Assembly (NCBI RefSeq): GCF_012277275.1
Contig: NZ_CP051155.1
Coordinates: 2,790,001-2,854,000 of the forward strand
Length of the DNA stretch: 64,000 nucleotides
Reading direction: 5' to 3'
Source of the DNA: Gephyromycinifex aptenodytis
GTDB lineage: Bacteria; Actinomycetota; Actinomycetes; Actinomycetales; Dermatophilaceae
The translations under genes and the position numbers were made by a program. Positions 45,863 to 54,181 of the stretch are shown here, piece after piece; position 1 is the first letter of the stretch, and every line of letters begins with the position of its first letter. The notes below the pieces were generated by a model that saw only the letters and a list, made by a program, of their open reading frames with translations, had not been told where the DNA came from and ran no database searches.

Positions 45863-46750
45863 TCAGGTGAGGCGGCGGCGAGGGCGGGCGGACAGCTCCC
45901 GGGCCCGCCCCGTTGCCGGGTGTATGTACAGCGGCAGCAGTTTTCGTCCCGCGGGGGTGCTGGACAAAGCGCCGACGGCGCTCAGGTGTGCCTCGCAGCG
46001 CTCGGCCAACTCCGCATAGGAGGCATCCCCCATCAGCTCGCGTAGTTCCGGTTCGTTGGTGCGGAAAAGCGGCCGGGAAGCGGTGTGCGCCAGCGGGGCG
46101 CCGGTGCAGTACCAGTCCAGGTCGTGTCCGCCCGGACCCCAACCGCGGCGGTCGTATTCGGCGATGCTCACTTCGAGTTGGCTGACGCCATCCGGCAATT
46201 CCACGGTGCGGTAGGTCCGGCGGATGGGCAGTTGCCAGCAAACGTCGGGCTTGACGGTCAGCGGCTCCACCCCATCCAGCACTGCCCGTTGGTGCAGGGC
46301 GCATCCGGCGCCGGCCGGGAACCCCTCACGGTTGAGCAGGATGCAGGCACCATCGACGACGCGGGTTTTGCGGTTGCCTTCTTCGAGTTCGGTCCAGCCG
46401 TCGAGCTGGCCCAGGTCGCGGTACTGCCATTCGTCCTCGCCCAGGTCCTGCACGACTGCCTGAACTCGGGCGATGTCGTCCTCGTCGGTGAAGTGGGCCC
46501 CGAGCACGCAGCACCCCGCATCCGGTTCCTCGACGTCGATACCGGGGCAGCCGTTGCCGAAGATGCAGTGGTAGTCGGAGGTGAGCCAGGTCAGATCGCA
46601 GCGAAAGCGACGGTGTGAATCCTGCGGATCGTCGAACTCGACCCAGATTCGGCCGTCTTCCAACGGCGTCTCGGGCTGGGTGGCGAGCAGATCGAGGTCG
46701 TGATGCGGCGCCGTCCCACACGCTTGGCTACCGGAGCTTGGAGTGGGCAT
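45863..46750 (-). CDS. Cys-rich protein of unknown function
   Basis: The 295-residue protein has clustered Cys: [39 protein letters not shown] and VCWQLP, spaced like YkgJ/DUF3109-type metal or Fe-S binding proteins, although no family is certain. No signal peptide or membrane segment is seen. ATG 46750 has TACAGT ending 6 nt upstream, a leaderless pattern. It probably forms an operon with the methyltransferase. Confidence 0.7.
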   Translation of the reverse strand: MPTPSSGSQACGTAPHHDLDLLATQPETPLEDGRIWVEFDDPQDSHRRFRCDLTWLTSDYHCIFGNGCPGIDVEEPDAGCCVLGAHFTDEDDIARVQAVVQDLGEDEWQYRDLGQLDGWTELEEGNRKTRVVDGACILLNREGFPAGAGCALHQRAVLDGVEPLTVKPDVCWQLPIRRTYRTVELPDGVSQLEVSIAEYDRRGWGPGGHDLDWYCTGAPLAHTASRPLFRTNEPELRELMGDASYAELAERCEAHLSAVGALSSTPAGRKLLPLYIHPATGRARELSARPRRRLT

Positions 46751-46756
46751 GGCGTC

Positions 46757-46762
46757 ACTGTA
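46757..46762 (-). promoter_or_regulatory. -10 box TACAGT of the leaderless Cys-rich protein gene
   Basis: On the minus strand TACAGT ends 6 nt before ATG 46750. Confidence 0.55.
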
Positions 46763-46875
46763 GACACCGCACCGGGGGGCCTTCCAACGCTGCAGGCGCG
46801 CGGGCCACCCGCTTTCCAGCCGACCTCCCATGCCTGCTCGGCGGAGGCGAGGGTGTCCCGTCGTTGGGTAGGTAC

Positions 46876-46881
46876 TACCTT
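46876..46881 (+). promoter_or_regulatory. -10 box TACCTT of leaderless ppx
   Basis: Hexamer ending 6 nt before ATG 46888. Confidence 0.5.
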
Positions 46882-46887
46882 GTGCCC

Positions 46888-47820
46888 ATGCGCATCGGAG
46901 TCATCGACGTCGGGTCGAACACTGTCCACCTTCTAGCCGTGGATGCCTACTGGGGGGCTCACCCCATCCCGGCGAGTAAGTACAAGGTCGACCTGCGCCT
47001 GCTGGATCACATGGATGAGAACGGGCGCATCGATGACGTGGGTCGCGACCGTCTGGTCGCGTTCGTCTCCGAATGCCTCGGCGTCGCTGACGATTACGGG
47101 GTCGAGAGCCTGATGGGCTTTGCCACCAGCGCGATCCGGGAGTCGCCCAACGGCGATGAGGTGCTGGCTGCGGTGCAGAAGGAGACCGGGGTCGAACTGC
47201 AGGTGTTGCCCGGAGAGGACGAGTCACGGTTGACCTTCCTGGCCGCTCGGCGCTGGTTCGGCTGGTCCGCCGGGCGCCTGCTGCTGGTCGACATCGGCGG
47301 CGGCAGCCTGGAACTGGCCTCCGGCATCGATGAGGACCCCGACGTCGCGCTCTCGCTGCCGCTGGGGGCGGCGCGATTGACCCGTCAGTACCTGCCCGGC
47401 GACCCGCCCAAGCCGGGGCAGATCAAAAAGGTGCGCAAACAGGTGCGCGCCGACATTGCCCGGGTAATGCGCGAACTGAACAAGGTGGGCAACCCCGACC
47501 TGTACGTCGGTACCAGCAAGACGATCAGGTCCCTGGCCAGGCTCACCGGCGCCGCGCCCAGCGGCGAGGGAATCTATGTGCGGCGCACCCTGGCGCGGGA
47601 GGACCTCAAAGAGCTCGTTCCGCGGCTGGCCGGCCTGAACGCTGTGCAACGGGCGGCGCTGCCGGGGGTGTCCATCAACCGCGCCAGCCAGGTGCTCGGT
47701 GGCGCGCTGGTCATCGAGGCAGTCATGGACCTGGTCGGGATCGAGGAGCTTGTCGTCTGCCCGTGGGCGCTGCGCGAGGGCGTCATCCTGCAGCACCTCG
47801 ACCTGATCCCCGCTCCCTGA
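46888..47820 (+). CDS. ppx: Ppx/GppA family exopolyphosphatase
   Basis: The 310-residue ASKHA-fold phosphatase degrades polyphosphate or pppGpp. The phosphate loops are [13 protein letters not shown] (4-16) and [13 protein letters not shown], and [12 protein letters not shown] is conserved. It is the short form, like mycobacterial Ppx1, lacking the C-terminal HD domain of E. coli Ppx. From memory it opens the same gene order as M. tuberculosis ppx1-...-proC-bS22-galE2-...-hemA. Confidence 0.9.
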   Translation: MRIGVIDVGSNTVHLLAVDAYWGAHPIPASKYKVDLRLLDHMDENGRIDDVGRDRLVAFVSECLGVADDYGVESLMGFATSAIRESPNGDEVLAAVQKETGVELQVLPGEDESRLTFLAARRWFGWSAGRLLLVDIGGGSLELASGIDEDPDVALSLPLGAARLTRQYLPGDPPKPGQIKKVRKQVRADIARVMRELNKVGNPDLYVGTSKTIRSLARLTGAAPSGEGIYVRRTLAREDLKELVPRLAGLNAVQRAALPGVSINRASQVLGGALVIEAVMDLVGIEELVVCPWALREGVILQHLDLIPAP

Positions 47821-48173
47821 TAAGGCCTGATCAGCGAAACCAGTCCTGGCCTGCCGCTGAGCAGGCACCGACCGGCACCGAGGGCACTGAGGGGTCAGGT
47901 CGGCAGGGACCGGGCGCGTTGACTGGATGCGCTGCGCCCAACCGTCCTGAGCGCTGGCTTTGATCCCCTCTTGCCGTGTTCTGTCCTGGCCCTGGCTGCC
48001 CTCAGCCCGCGGACGCCACAAGGTGGGGGGACCCGGCAGCGGGCAAGGCCACGGCTGAGGGTGTGTGCCGCCCGCAGCGCCACGTCGGGGAGGGGCCCAA
48101 CCCGGAGGCCGCCGACCAGGGGCGGTTGACGCGGGCGTAAGAGCAACGGGGCTGCGCCGTTAGGCTTCTGCAT
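47821..48173. other. 353-bp intergenic region after ppx
   Basis: A small hairpin GCCTGC-6 nt-GCAGGC (47849-47866) could end ppx transcription. The rest has no convincing small gene on either strand. TAGGCT at 48161-48166 is the promoter of the next gene. Confidence 0.4.
48161..48166 (+). promoter_or_regulatory. -10 box TAGGCT of a leaderless gene
   Basis: Hexamer ending 7 nt before ATG 48174. Confidence 0.55.
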
Positions 48174-48998
48174 ATGAGTACTGCCGCAGGCGAGGCCAGG
48201 GTCACGCTGTCGACGTCCTCCGTTTACCCTCTCGGGCCGGAGGCGGCCTTCGAGGCCGCCGCCCGCCTTGGCTACGACGGCATAGAGGTGATGACGCTGG
48301 CCAACCCCCTCACCCAGGACGCGCAGGGGCTGCGCCAGCTGTCCGAGCGATTCGAGTTACCGATCCACTCGATTCACGCCCCCACACTGCTGGTCACGCA
48401 GCGGGTGTACGGGACTTCCGACCCGTGGGAGAAGATCGACCGTTCCATCGAGCTCGCCCACGACGTCGGCGCCGAGGTCGTCGTGCTGCATCCGCCGTTC
48501 CGGTGGCAGAAGGACTATGCCGCCGACTTCGTCGAGGGCGTCGCGCAGCGGGAGTCCCGCCTGCAGATGCCGCTGGCCGTGGAGAACATGTTCCCCTGGC
48601 GCGCCGGCCGAAACCTACAGGTCTACCTGCCCGGATGGGACCCGGTGCCTCAGTCCTACGCCAACGTCACCCTCGATCTGTCGCACGCTGCCACCTCCGG
48701 CAGTGACGCCCTGGCGATGCAGGCCGACCTGGGCGCCCGCCTCAGCCACGTGCATCTGGCCGACGGTTCAGGCTCGATCAAGGATGAACACCTCGTGCCG
48801 GGACGTGGCGGCCAGCCCTGTGCCGAGTTCTGCCGCCGGCTCGGTTACGACGGTTACGACGGACTCATCGCGGTCGAGGTCGGGACCCGGCGCCGCACCC
48901 CGCAGCAGCGCGACGAGGACCTGGCTGAGTCCCTGGAACTGGCGCGCACCAACTTCGCTCTGGGCGCCGAACAAGCCGCCGCCGCTCGCGAGGCGTAG
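48174..48998 (+). CDS. Sugar phosphate isomerase/epimerase (xylose-isomerase-like TIM barrel)
   Basis: The 274-residue AP_endonuc_2 fold protein has metal-site segments LGYDGIEVM, VVVLHPPFRW, LAVENMF, VTLDLSHAATSG and LSHVHLADGSG. Its substrate is unknown; relatives isomerise sugars or inositol derivatives. A gene of this type lies at the same place after ppx in mycobacteria. Start supported by the leaderless -10 box. Confidence 0.82.
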   Translation: MSTAAGEARVTLSTSSVYPLGPEAAFEAAARLGYDGIEVMTLANPLTQDAQGLRQLSERFELPIHSIHAPTLLVTQRVYGTSDPWEKIDRSIELAHDVGAEVVVLHPPFRWQKDYAADFVEGVAQRESRLQMPLAVENMFPWRAGRNLQVYLPGWDPVPQSYANVTLDLSHAATSGSDALAMQADLGARLSHVHLADGSGSIKDEHLVPGRGGQPCAEFCRRLGYDGYDGLIAVEVGTRRRTPQQRDEDLAESLELARTNFALGAEQAAAAREA

Positions 48999-49066
48999 CC
49001 GCGCCTCCGGGCCGGTTAGCCTAGGGACAACTGGTCGTTCCACGACGAGAGAAGACGGAGACACAC

Positions 49067-50014
49067 GTGCCCGTGCTGAGATCCGTGACCCAAGACCTGC
49101 TCCTGAAGATGGCCGGCGACACCCGGTTGCGGCGAGCCGTAGAAACCCCGTCGATGAGCCACGAGATCGTGCGCCGATATGTCGCGGGTGAGTCGGTTTC
49201 CTCCGCGATGGATGTGGCCTCCTGGCTGGTGGCCCGAGGTCGCCTGGTCTCCCTGACCCACCTCGCCTCCGATCCCCATGACGCGCTGGCCGCCCGCGAC
49301 CGCCGCAAACGGGTTCGCAAGGTCATCCGCAGGCTCGGCGATGCCGGGCTCACCGGGCAGGGCCGCGCCGACGTGAGCGTTCGCCTGTCTGCCCTGGGTG
49401 GAGCGATGGGGCCCAGCGGGCCGGCGCTGGCTCTGGAGCACATGCGGTCCCTGGCCGAAGCTGCCGCTGCCGCCCAGGTGAGCCTCACCCTGGAAGCTGA
49501 ACGCGATGTCCCCGTCGAGACGACCATCGCGGCCGTGCACCAGCTACGAGAAGACTTCCCGGACACCGGCATCAGCCTGCAGGCCTGCCTGCTGCGCACC
49601 GAGCAAGACTGCCGGGACCTGGTCGGGACGGGGGCCCGGGTCCGGTTGACCAAGGGAGCCGCCGCGCCTGATCCGGCCGTCTACGCCGGGCGCCACGATG
49701 TGGACCTGGCGTATGTGCGCTGCTTGCGGACGCTGCTTGCCGGCCCCGACCCGGTGGCGGTGGCCACCCACGACGAACGACTGCTGGAGATCGCCCAGAC
49801 CCTGGCCAGACGCAACGGCCGGGACAGCTCGAACCTGGAATACCAGCTGCGCTATGGGGTTCACCCCGAGATGCAGGCTGTGCTGTGCGATCGGGGCGAC
49901 CGGCTGCGGGTCTACGTGCCCTTCGGCGAAGAGTGGTACCCCTACATCCTGCGTCGGGTGGCTGATTCACCCAGCGAGATGATCGCGCTGGCCCGAGCTT
50001 CTACATCCCGCTGA
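49067..50014 (+). CDS. Proline dehydrogenase (monofunctional PRODH)
   Basis: The 315-residue FAD enzyme oxidises proline to pyrroline-5-carboxylate at the membrane. LSALGG, LRTEQDCRDL, VRLTKGA and the C-terminal EYQLRYGVHPEM and RVYVPFGEEWYPYILRR (substrate-binding) are present. No P5C dehydrogenase is nearby; instead proC follows 14 bp downstream, so P5C could be recycled. GTG 49067 has GGAG 6 nt upstream. Confidence 0.9.
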   Translation: MPVLRSVTQDLLLKMAGDTRLRRAVETPSMSHEIVRRYVAGESVSSAMDVASWLVARGRLVSLTHLASDPHDALAARDRRKRVRKVIRRLGDAGLTGQGRADVSVRLSALGGAMGPSGPALALEHMRSLAEAAAAAQVSLTLEAERDVPVETTIAAVHQLREDFPDTGISLQACLLRTEQDCRDLVGTGARVRLTKGAAAPDPAVYAGRHDVDLAYVRCLRTLLAGPDPVAVATHDERLLEIAQTLARRNGRDSSNLEYQLRYGVHPEMQAVLCDRGDRLRVYVPFGEEWYPYILRRVADSPSEMIALARASTSR

Positions 50015-50028
50015 CGAAAGGACCCACG

Positions 50029-50862
50029 ATGAGCGTTGACCTGTCTGGATTCGACAAGGAGGTCGCCGTTCTCGGCGCCGGAGTGATGGGTTCGGCGGTC
50101 CTGAACGGCCTGCTGGCTGCCGGTCTGCCGACCGAACGTGCCCGAGTGAGCACCCTGGACCCGGAGGCTGTCTCCCGGTGGGAGGAAGCCGGGGTGGAGG
50201 TTCGAGAGAACGCGGCGGCGGTGCGCGGTGCCGGTGTGATCATCGTGGCGGTCAAGCCGGGCGATGTTCCTGCGGTGTTGGACGAGGTTCGTGAGGCGCT
50301 CGCCGAGGCTGCGCCCCAGGCCGTGGTGGTCTCGCTGGCCGCGGGGGTGCCCCTGGCCACGCTGAGTGAGCACGTCGATCAGGGCCGGGCGCTGGTGCGC
50401 GTCATGCCCAACACCCCAGCGCTGGTGGGGGAGGGTGCCTTCGCGCTCAGCCCCAGCCCGCAGTGGCCGCAGGAGGTTGTGGACCAGGTGTGCGAGTTGC
50501 TCTCGGCCTGCGGCCGGGTGCAGGTGATCCCGGAGAAGCTGCAAAACGCGGCGACCGGCCTGTCCGGCTCCGGTCCGGCATATGTCTTCCACGTGGCCGA
50601 GGCGCTCATCGAGGCTGGCGTGCTCGAGGGGTTGCCGCGCCCGGTGGCCACCGAATTGGCGGTGCAGACCCTCTACGGCGCCGCGACCATGCTGCGCCAA
50701 AGTGACACTCACCCCAGCTTGCTGCGCGAGCAGGTCACCAGCCCCGGTGGCACGACTGCGGCGGGGCTGCGGGAACTGGACCGGGCGGGCGTACGGGCGG
50801 GGCTGGGGGCTGCGGTCTCGGCCTCAGCCGCGGCCTCGGCGCGGATGGGCTCGCCTGCGTGA
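50029..50862 (+). CDS. proC: Pyrroline-5-carboxylate reductase
   Basis: The 277-residue NAD(P)H enzyme makes proline from P5C. N-terminal Rossmann motif VLGAGVMGSAVLNGL (about 14-28), VAVKPGDV, VMPNTPALVGEG and the C-terminal signature LLREQVTSPGGTTAAGL are intact. GAAAGGA precedes the ATG. It is probably co-transcribed with the proline dehydrogenase. Confidence 0.95.
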   Translation: MSVDLSGFDKEVAVLGAGVMGSAVLNGLLAAGLPTERARVSTLDPEAVSRWEEAGVEVRENAAAVRGAGVIIVAVKPGDVPAVLDEVREALAEAAPQAVVVSLAAGVPLATLSEHVDQGRALVRVMPNTPALVGEGAFALSPSPQWPQEVVDQVCELLSACGRVQVIPEKLQNAATGLSGSGPAYVFHVAEALIEAGVLEGLPRPVATELAVQTLYGAATMLRQSDTHPSLLREQVTSPGGTTAAGLRELDRAGVRAGLGAAVSASAAASARMGSPA

Positions 50863-50956
50863 CCCAAGCAACTGATCAGAGTGTGTAGCGTCGCTGTTAC
50901 TGTTGAGGCCGCCTGTTTGGGTGGGATGAGTTCGGTGTGACGAGAGAGGAAATTCG

Positions 50957-51456
50957 GTGTCGGAGATCACTGTGCGTGTCCTGTCCGAAGACGAGTGGGA
51001 GCAGTACCGAGAGTTTCGACTGAAGTCCCTTCGGGACTCACCCGAAGCCTTCGTCGCCAATTACGAGACGGAGAACGAATTCGACGAGAAGCTGTGGCGC
51101 GCGCGTATGCGCCGCTCGTTCCGTCTATTGGCTGAGCAGGACGGCTCCCCGGTCGGCATCGCCTCCCTGCGGGAGAGCGAGACATTGTTCGAGGGCGCGG
51201 CCGAACTGTTCGGCTTGTGGGTCGAGCCGGCACTGCGCGGTTCCGGCGTCGCAGCCAAGCTCGTCGTCGCCGCCTCTGACGCTGCGGAGAAGCATGGCCG
51301 CAGCCAGTTGGTCTACTGGGTGGCACCGACAACGCCCGCGCGGTTGCGTTCGCCAGCAGCTACGGTTTCCGGCCCACCGAGTACCGCCGCGAGCAGGAGA
51401 ACGCCGACGGCGAGCCCGATGAGGAACTCGCCATGGTGTTGGCGCTTCGCCGCTGA
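50957..51456 (+). pseudogene. GNAT N-acetyltransferase gene with a -1 frameshift
   Basis: GTG 50957 follows GAGAGAGGAAA. The first 120 codons encode a normal GNAT fold (LFGLWVEPALRGSGVAAKLV is the acetyl-CoA site). After QLVYWV at about 51322 the frame turns to Arg/Pro-rich sequence, while the +1-shifted frame continues as TDNARAVAFASSYGFRPTEY and ELAMVLALRR to TGA 51454-51456, exactly the expected GNAT C-terminus. One missing base near 51320-51324 (G-rich) explains this. The intact protein would be about 166 residues. A real mutation and a sequencing error cannot be told apart here. Confidence 0.85.
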
Positions 51457-51546
51457 ACGGTCAGATCCGCCTGCGGCGCCGCTACCGGGGCGGCGCAGGC
51501 GGTAATTCGTCGGGCGCCTTAAGCCAGACGCGAGGCGTTGGGCGGC

Positions 51547-51552
51547 TACCGT
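51547..51552 (+). promoter_or_regulatory. -10 box TACCGT of leaderless acuC
   Basis: Hexamer ending 6 nt before ATG 51559. Confidence 0.55.
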
Positions 51553-51558
51553 TCCCTC

Positions 51559-52755
51559 ATGGCGACACAGGCGCGCATCATTTGGGATGAAAGCTTCACC
51601 GGCTACAACTTCGGTGAGGGACATCCGATGAATCCCGTGCGGCTCGATCTGACCGCCCGGTTGTGCCGGGCATTCGGTCTGTTCGACGACGGCGACGCTG
51701 AAGTGGTAGCGCCCGAGTTGCCGCCAGACCAGACCCTGCTGCGGGTGCACTCCGCGGCTTACATCGAGGCGGTCCGAGAAGCTTCCCTGGACCCGACGCG
51801 AGCCTCGCAGAAGTTCGGGCTCGGCACCGAAGACGACCCTGCCTTCCGCGGCATCCACGACGTGAGCGCCCGGATCGCCGAGGGTACCCGTCACTTGGCT
51901 GAAGCGGTCTGGCGCGGCGACGCCAAACACGGCGTGAACTTCACCGGTGGTCTTCACCATGCGATGCCCAACACTGCGGCGGGCTTCTGTATCTACAACG
52001 ACGCGGGTGTGGCCATCGACTGGCTGCTGGAGAACGGCGTGGAGCGGGTGGCCTACATCGACGTCGACGCCCACCACGGTGACGGCGTCGAGCGGATGTT
52101 CTGGAACGACCCGCGAGTGCTCACGATGTCGATCCATGAGACTGGAACGGTGCTTTTCCCCGGCACCGGCTTTCCCGGCGATATCGGTGGGCCGCAGGCG
52201 CAGGGTTCAGCGGTCAACATCGCGCTGCCGCCCGGGGTGGGGGACGCGCCGTGGCTGCGCAGCTTTCACGCAGTCGTCCCCTCGATCCTGCGCGCCTTCC
52301 GGCCGCAGATCCTCATCACCCAGCACGGCGCCGACTCCCACTTCAGCGACCCGCTGGCGCACCTGTCGGTGTCGGTGGACGCCCAGCGCATCGTCGCTGA
52401 GACGCTGCACGACCTGTCCCACGAGTTGTGCGACGGCAAGTGGGTCGCGCTCGGCGGCGGCGGCTACGAGGTCGTCGGTGTCGTGCCCCGCACCTGGACC
52501 CACCTGGTGGCGGTAGCGCTGCACCGGCCCATCGGATTGACTGCCGACGTGCCCAAGGTGTGGATGGATGACGTGGCTGCCCGGTTTGGGGAATCGCCGC
52601 CGCCGATCATGGGCGATGGCACTTCCGAGGACGGACGCATCTGGTGGCGCTCCTGGGAGGTGGGCTACGACCCGGAGAACGCCGTCGACCGTGCCGTCAT
52701 GAAGACCAGGGAGACAACTTTCAGCCACCACGGCCTCGACGTGTGGTTCGATTAG
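51559..52755 (+). CDS. acuC: Acetoin utilization protein AcuC (class I histone-deacetylase fold)
   Basis: The 398-residue Zn-dependent deacetylase family protein has active-site blocks GGLHHAMPNTAAGFCIYND, YIDVDAHHGDGVE (metal Asp/His) and LGGGGYEVV. In Bacillus, AcuC deacetylates acetyl-CoA synthetase, reversing the GNAT enzyme AcuA. The leaderless pattern supports ATG 51559. It is preceded by a frameshifted GNAT gene, which may have been its functional counterpart. Confidence 0.9.
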   Translation: MATQARIIWDESFTGYNFGEGHPMNPVRLDLTARLCRAFGLFDDGDAEVVAPELPPDQTLLRVHSAAYIEAVREASLDPTRASQKFGLGTEDDPAFRGIHDVSARIAEGTRHLAEAVWRGDAKHGVNFTGGLHHAMPNTAAGFCIYNDAGVAIDWLLENGVERVAYIDVDAHHGDGVERMFWNDPRVLTMSIHETGTVLFPGTGFPGDIGGPQAQGSAVNIALPPGVGDAPWLRSFHAVVPSILRAFRPQILITQHGADSHFSDPLAHLSVSVDAQRIVAETLHDLSHELCDGKWVALGGGGYEVVGVVPRTWTHLVAVALHRPIGLTADVPKVWMDDVAARFGESPPPIMGDGTSEDGRIWWRSWEVGYDPENAVDRAVMKTRETTFSHHGLDVWFD

Positions 52756-52779
52756 CTGGCTTCGGCCTACGTCGTGAAC

Positions 52780-52798
52780 CCTCTCCGTTTGGGGGAGG
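52780..52798 (+). terminator. Hairpin after acuC
   Basis: A 7-bp stem (52780-52786 with 52792-52798, one G-U) and 5-nt loop, 25 nt after the stop, without T-run. Confidence 0.45.
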
Positions 52799-52812
52799 CG
52801 GGCGCAAAAGAG

Positions 52813-52818
52813 TAAGCT
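52813..52818 (+). promoter_or_regulatory. -10 box TAAGCT upstream of bS22
   Basis: TANNNT hexamer about 100 nt before the bS22 start. The -35 is unclear. Confidence 0.3.
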
Positions 52819-52918
52819 CAGCCGAAGTTGTTGACCAGGCGGTAAGACGTCAGGAGCCGTGCAGGCTCTGAACGTTGTCGCAAACTTCACCGGATGCCGG
52901 TGTGATCGAAGGACACGT

Positions 52919-53017
52919 ATGGGCTCTGTCATCAAGAAGCGCCGTAAGCGCATGGCGAAGAAGAAGCACCGCAAATTGCTTCGCAAGACCCGCCACCAGC
53001 GCCGCAACAAGAAGTAA
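52919..53017 (+). CDS. Small ribosomal protein bS22 (AURKAIP1/COX24 domain)
   Basis: A 32-residue, very basic protein, MGSVIKKRRKRMAKKKHR at its start and ending RRNKK. It matches the actinobacterial bS22 protein seen in mycobacterial ribosome structures and related to mitochondrial mS38. AAGGAC precedes ATG 52919 by 5 nt. It is too short for usual ORF calls. Its place between proC and a galE2-type gene matches Rv0500B of M. tuberculosis (from memory). A hairpin follows. Confidence 0.9.
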   Translation: MGSVIKKRRKRMAKKKHRKLLRKTRHQRRNKK

Positions 53018-53027
53018 GCGACGCCGC

Positions 53028-53061
53028 AGAGCCGTGGACAGCCGCTGGCGTCCGCGGCTCT
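53028..53061 (+). terminator. Hairpin after bS22
   Basis: A 12-bp stem (53028-53039 with 53050-53061, one G-U) and 10-nt loop, 10 nt after the stop. Confidence 0.65.
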
Positions 53062-53110
53062 CGCATTTGGGCCTTACCATCGCTTGGAACTGCGACGAAA
53101 CGGAACCGGC

Positions 53111-54181
53111 ATGGGCTCAACGATCCTTGTCACCGGAGTCTCCCGATACATCGGTGCGCGCACCGCACGGGAGCTCGCGGCGAGCCCGCATGTAGACCGG
53201 GTCATCGGGATTGACGCGATCGCCCCGGAGTTCAATCTGGGCGAGGCTGAGTTCGTGCGCGCGGATGTGCGTAACCCGATCGTGGGGCGGGTGCTGGCGC
53301 AATCCGAAGCGGACATCGTGGTGCACCTCAGCCTCAGCACCGGCGGGCAATCGCGCACCGCGCAGGTCTCGCGCAAAGAGGCCAACGTCATGGGGACGAT
53401 GCAGCTGCTGGCCATGTGCCAAGCGCAGCGAAGTGTGCGTCACGTCGTCTTGAAATCGACCGGTTCGGTGTACCCGGCCGGTCACAACGCCCCGGCGATC
53501 TACACCGAGAATGCCGCGGTGAACGCGCGCGTCGGCTCCGGCTTCGTCCGAGACGCCATCGATGTGGAGTCCTATGTGCGGGCGTTGCCCCGGCGTCGTA
53601 GCGACGTCGGCATCAGCGTGCTGCGCTTCACCCATATCCTCGGCGCCCACGTCAAGACGGTGATGGCCGACTACCTGAACTCCGCGGTGGTGCCGGTCCC
53701 ATTCGGGTTCGATGCCCGGATGCAGTTCCTGCACGAGGACGACGCGGTGGGCGCCCTGGTGGCGGCGGCCAGCGGTGAGCCGGTGGGCACAGTCAATGTG
53801 GCCGCCGACGGGGTCCTCACGCTTTCCCAGGTGCTCCGCCTTGGTAGACGTCCCTATGCCCCGGTGTTCACCCAGACCGGCCGTTTGCTCGGGGCCATCT
53901 CACGATGGTCAGGTGTGTCCAACCTGTCCGGGGAGCACATCGACTACCTCATGTACGGCCGATGCCTGGACACCACCCGGATGAAACAGACGCTGCACTA
54001 CCACCCGCGTTATTCGACCCGAGAAACGGTGCAGCTCTACGCCCGCGACGTCTGGGGCATACACCCTTCGCCGTCCAGGGTGATTCCCGGCACGCAACTG
54101 ACGGCCACGGCTGCCACCTGCGCACTGGAGGCCGGCCCCACTGAGAAAACATCTCCCAAAGATGAGCGAGCAGTGTCGTGA
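53111..54181 (+). CDS. NAD-dependent epimerase/dehydratase (SDR, GalE2-like)
   Basis: The 356-residue extended short-chain dehydrogenase begins with the NAD loop VTGVSRYIG (about 7-15); STGSVYP and the following residues replace the typical Y-x3-K site, so it may be non-catalytic or atypical. The position next to an acyltransferase matches mycobacterial galE2 (Rv0501). Substrate unknown. Its stop overlaps the next start (GTGA). Confidence 0.8.
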   Translation: MGSTILVTGVSRYIGARTARELAASPHVDRVIGIDAIAPEFNLGEAEFVRADVRNPIVGRVLAQSEADIVVHLSLSTGGQSRTAQVSRKEANVMGTMQLLAMCQAQRSVRHVVLKSTGSVYPAGHNAPAIYTENAAVNARVGSGFVRDAIDVESYVRALPRRRSDVGISVLRFTHILGAHVKTVMADYLNSAVVPVPFGFDARMQFLHEDDAVGALVAAASGEPVGTVNVAADGVLTLSQVLRLGRRPYAPVFTQTGRLLGAISRWSGVSNLSGEHIDYLMYGRCLDTTRMKQTLHYHPRYSTRETVQLYARDVWGIHPSPSRVIPGTQLTATAATCALEAGPTEKTSPKDERAVS

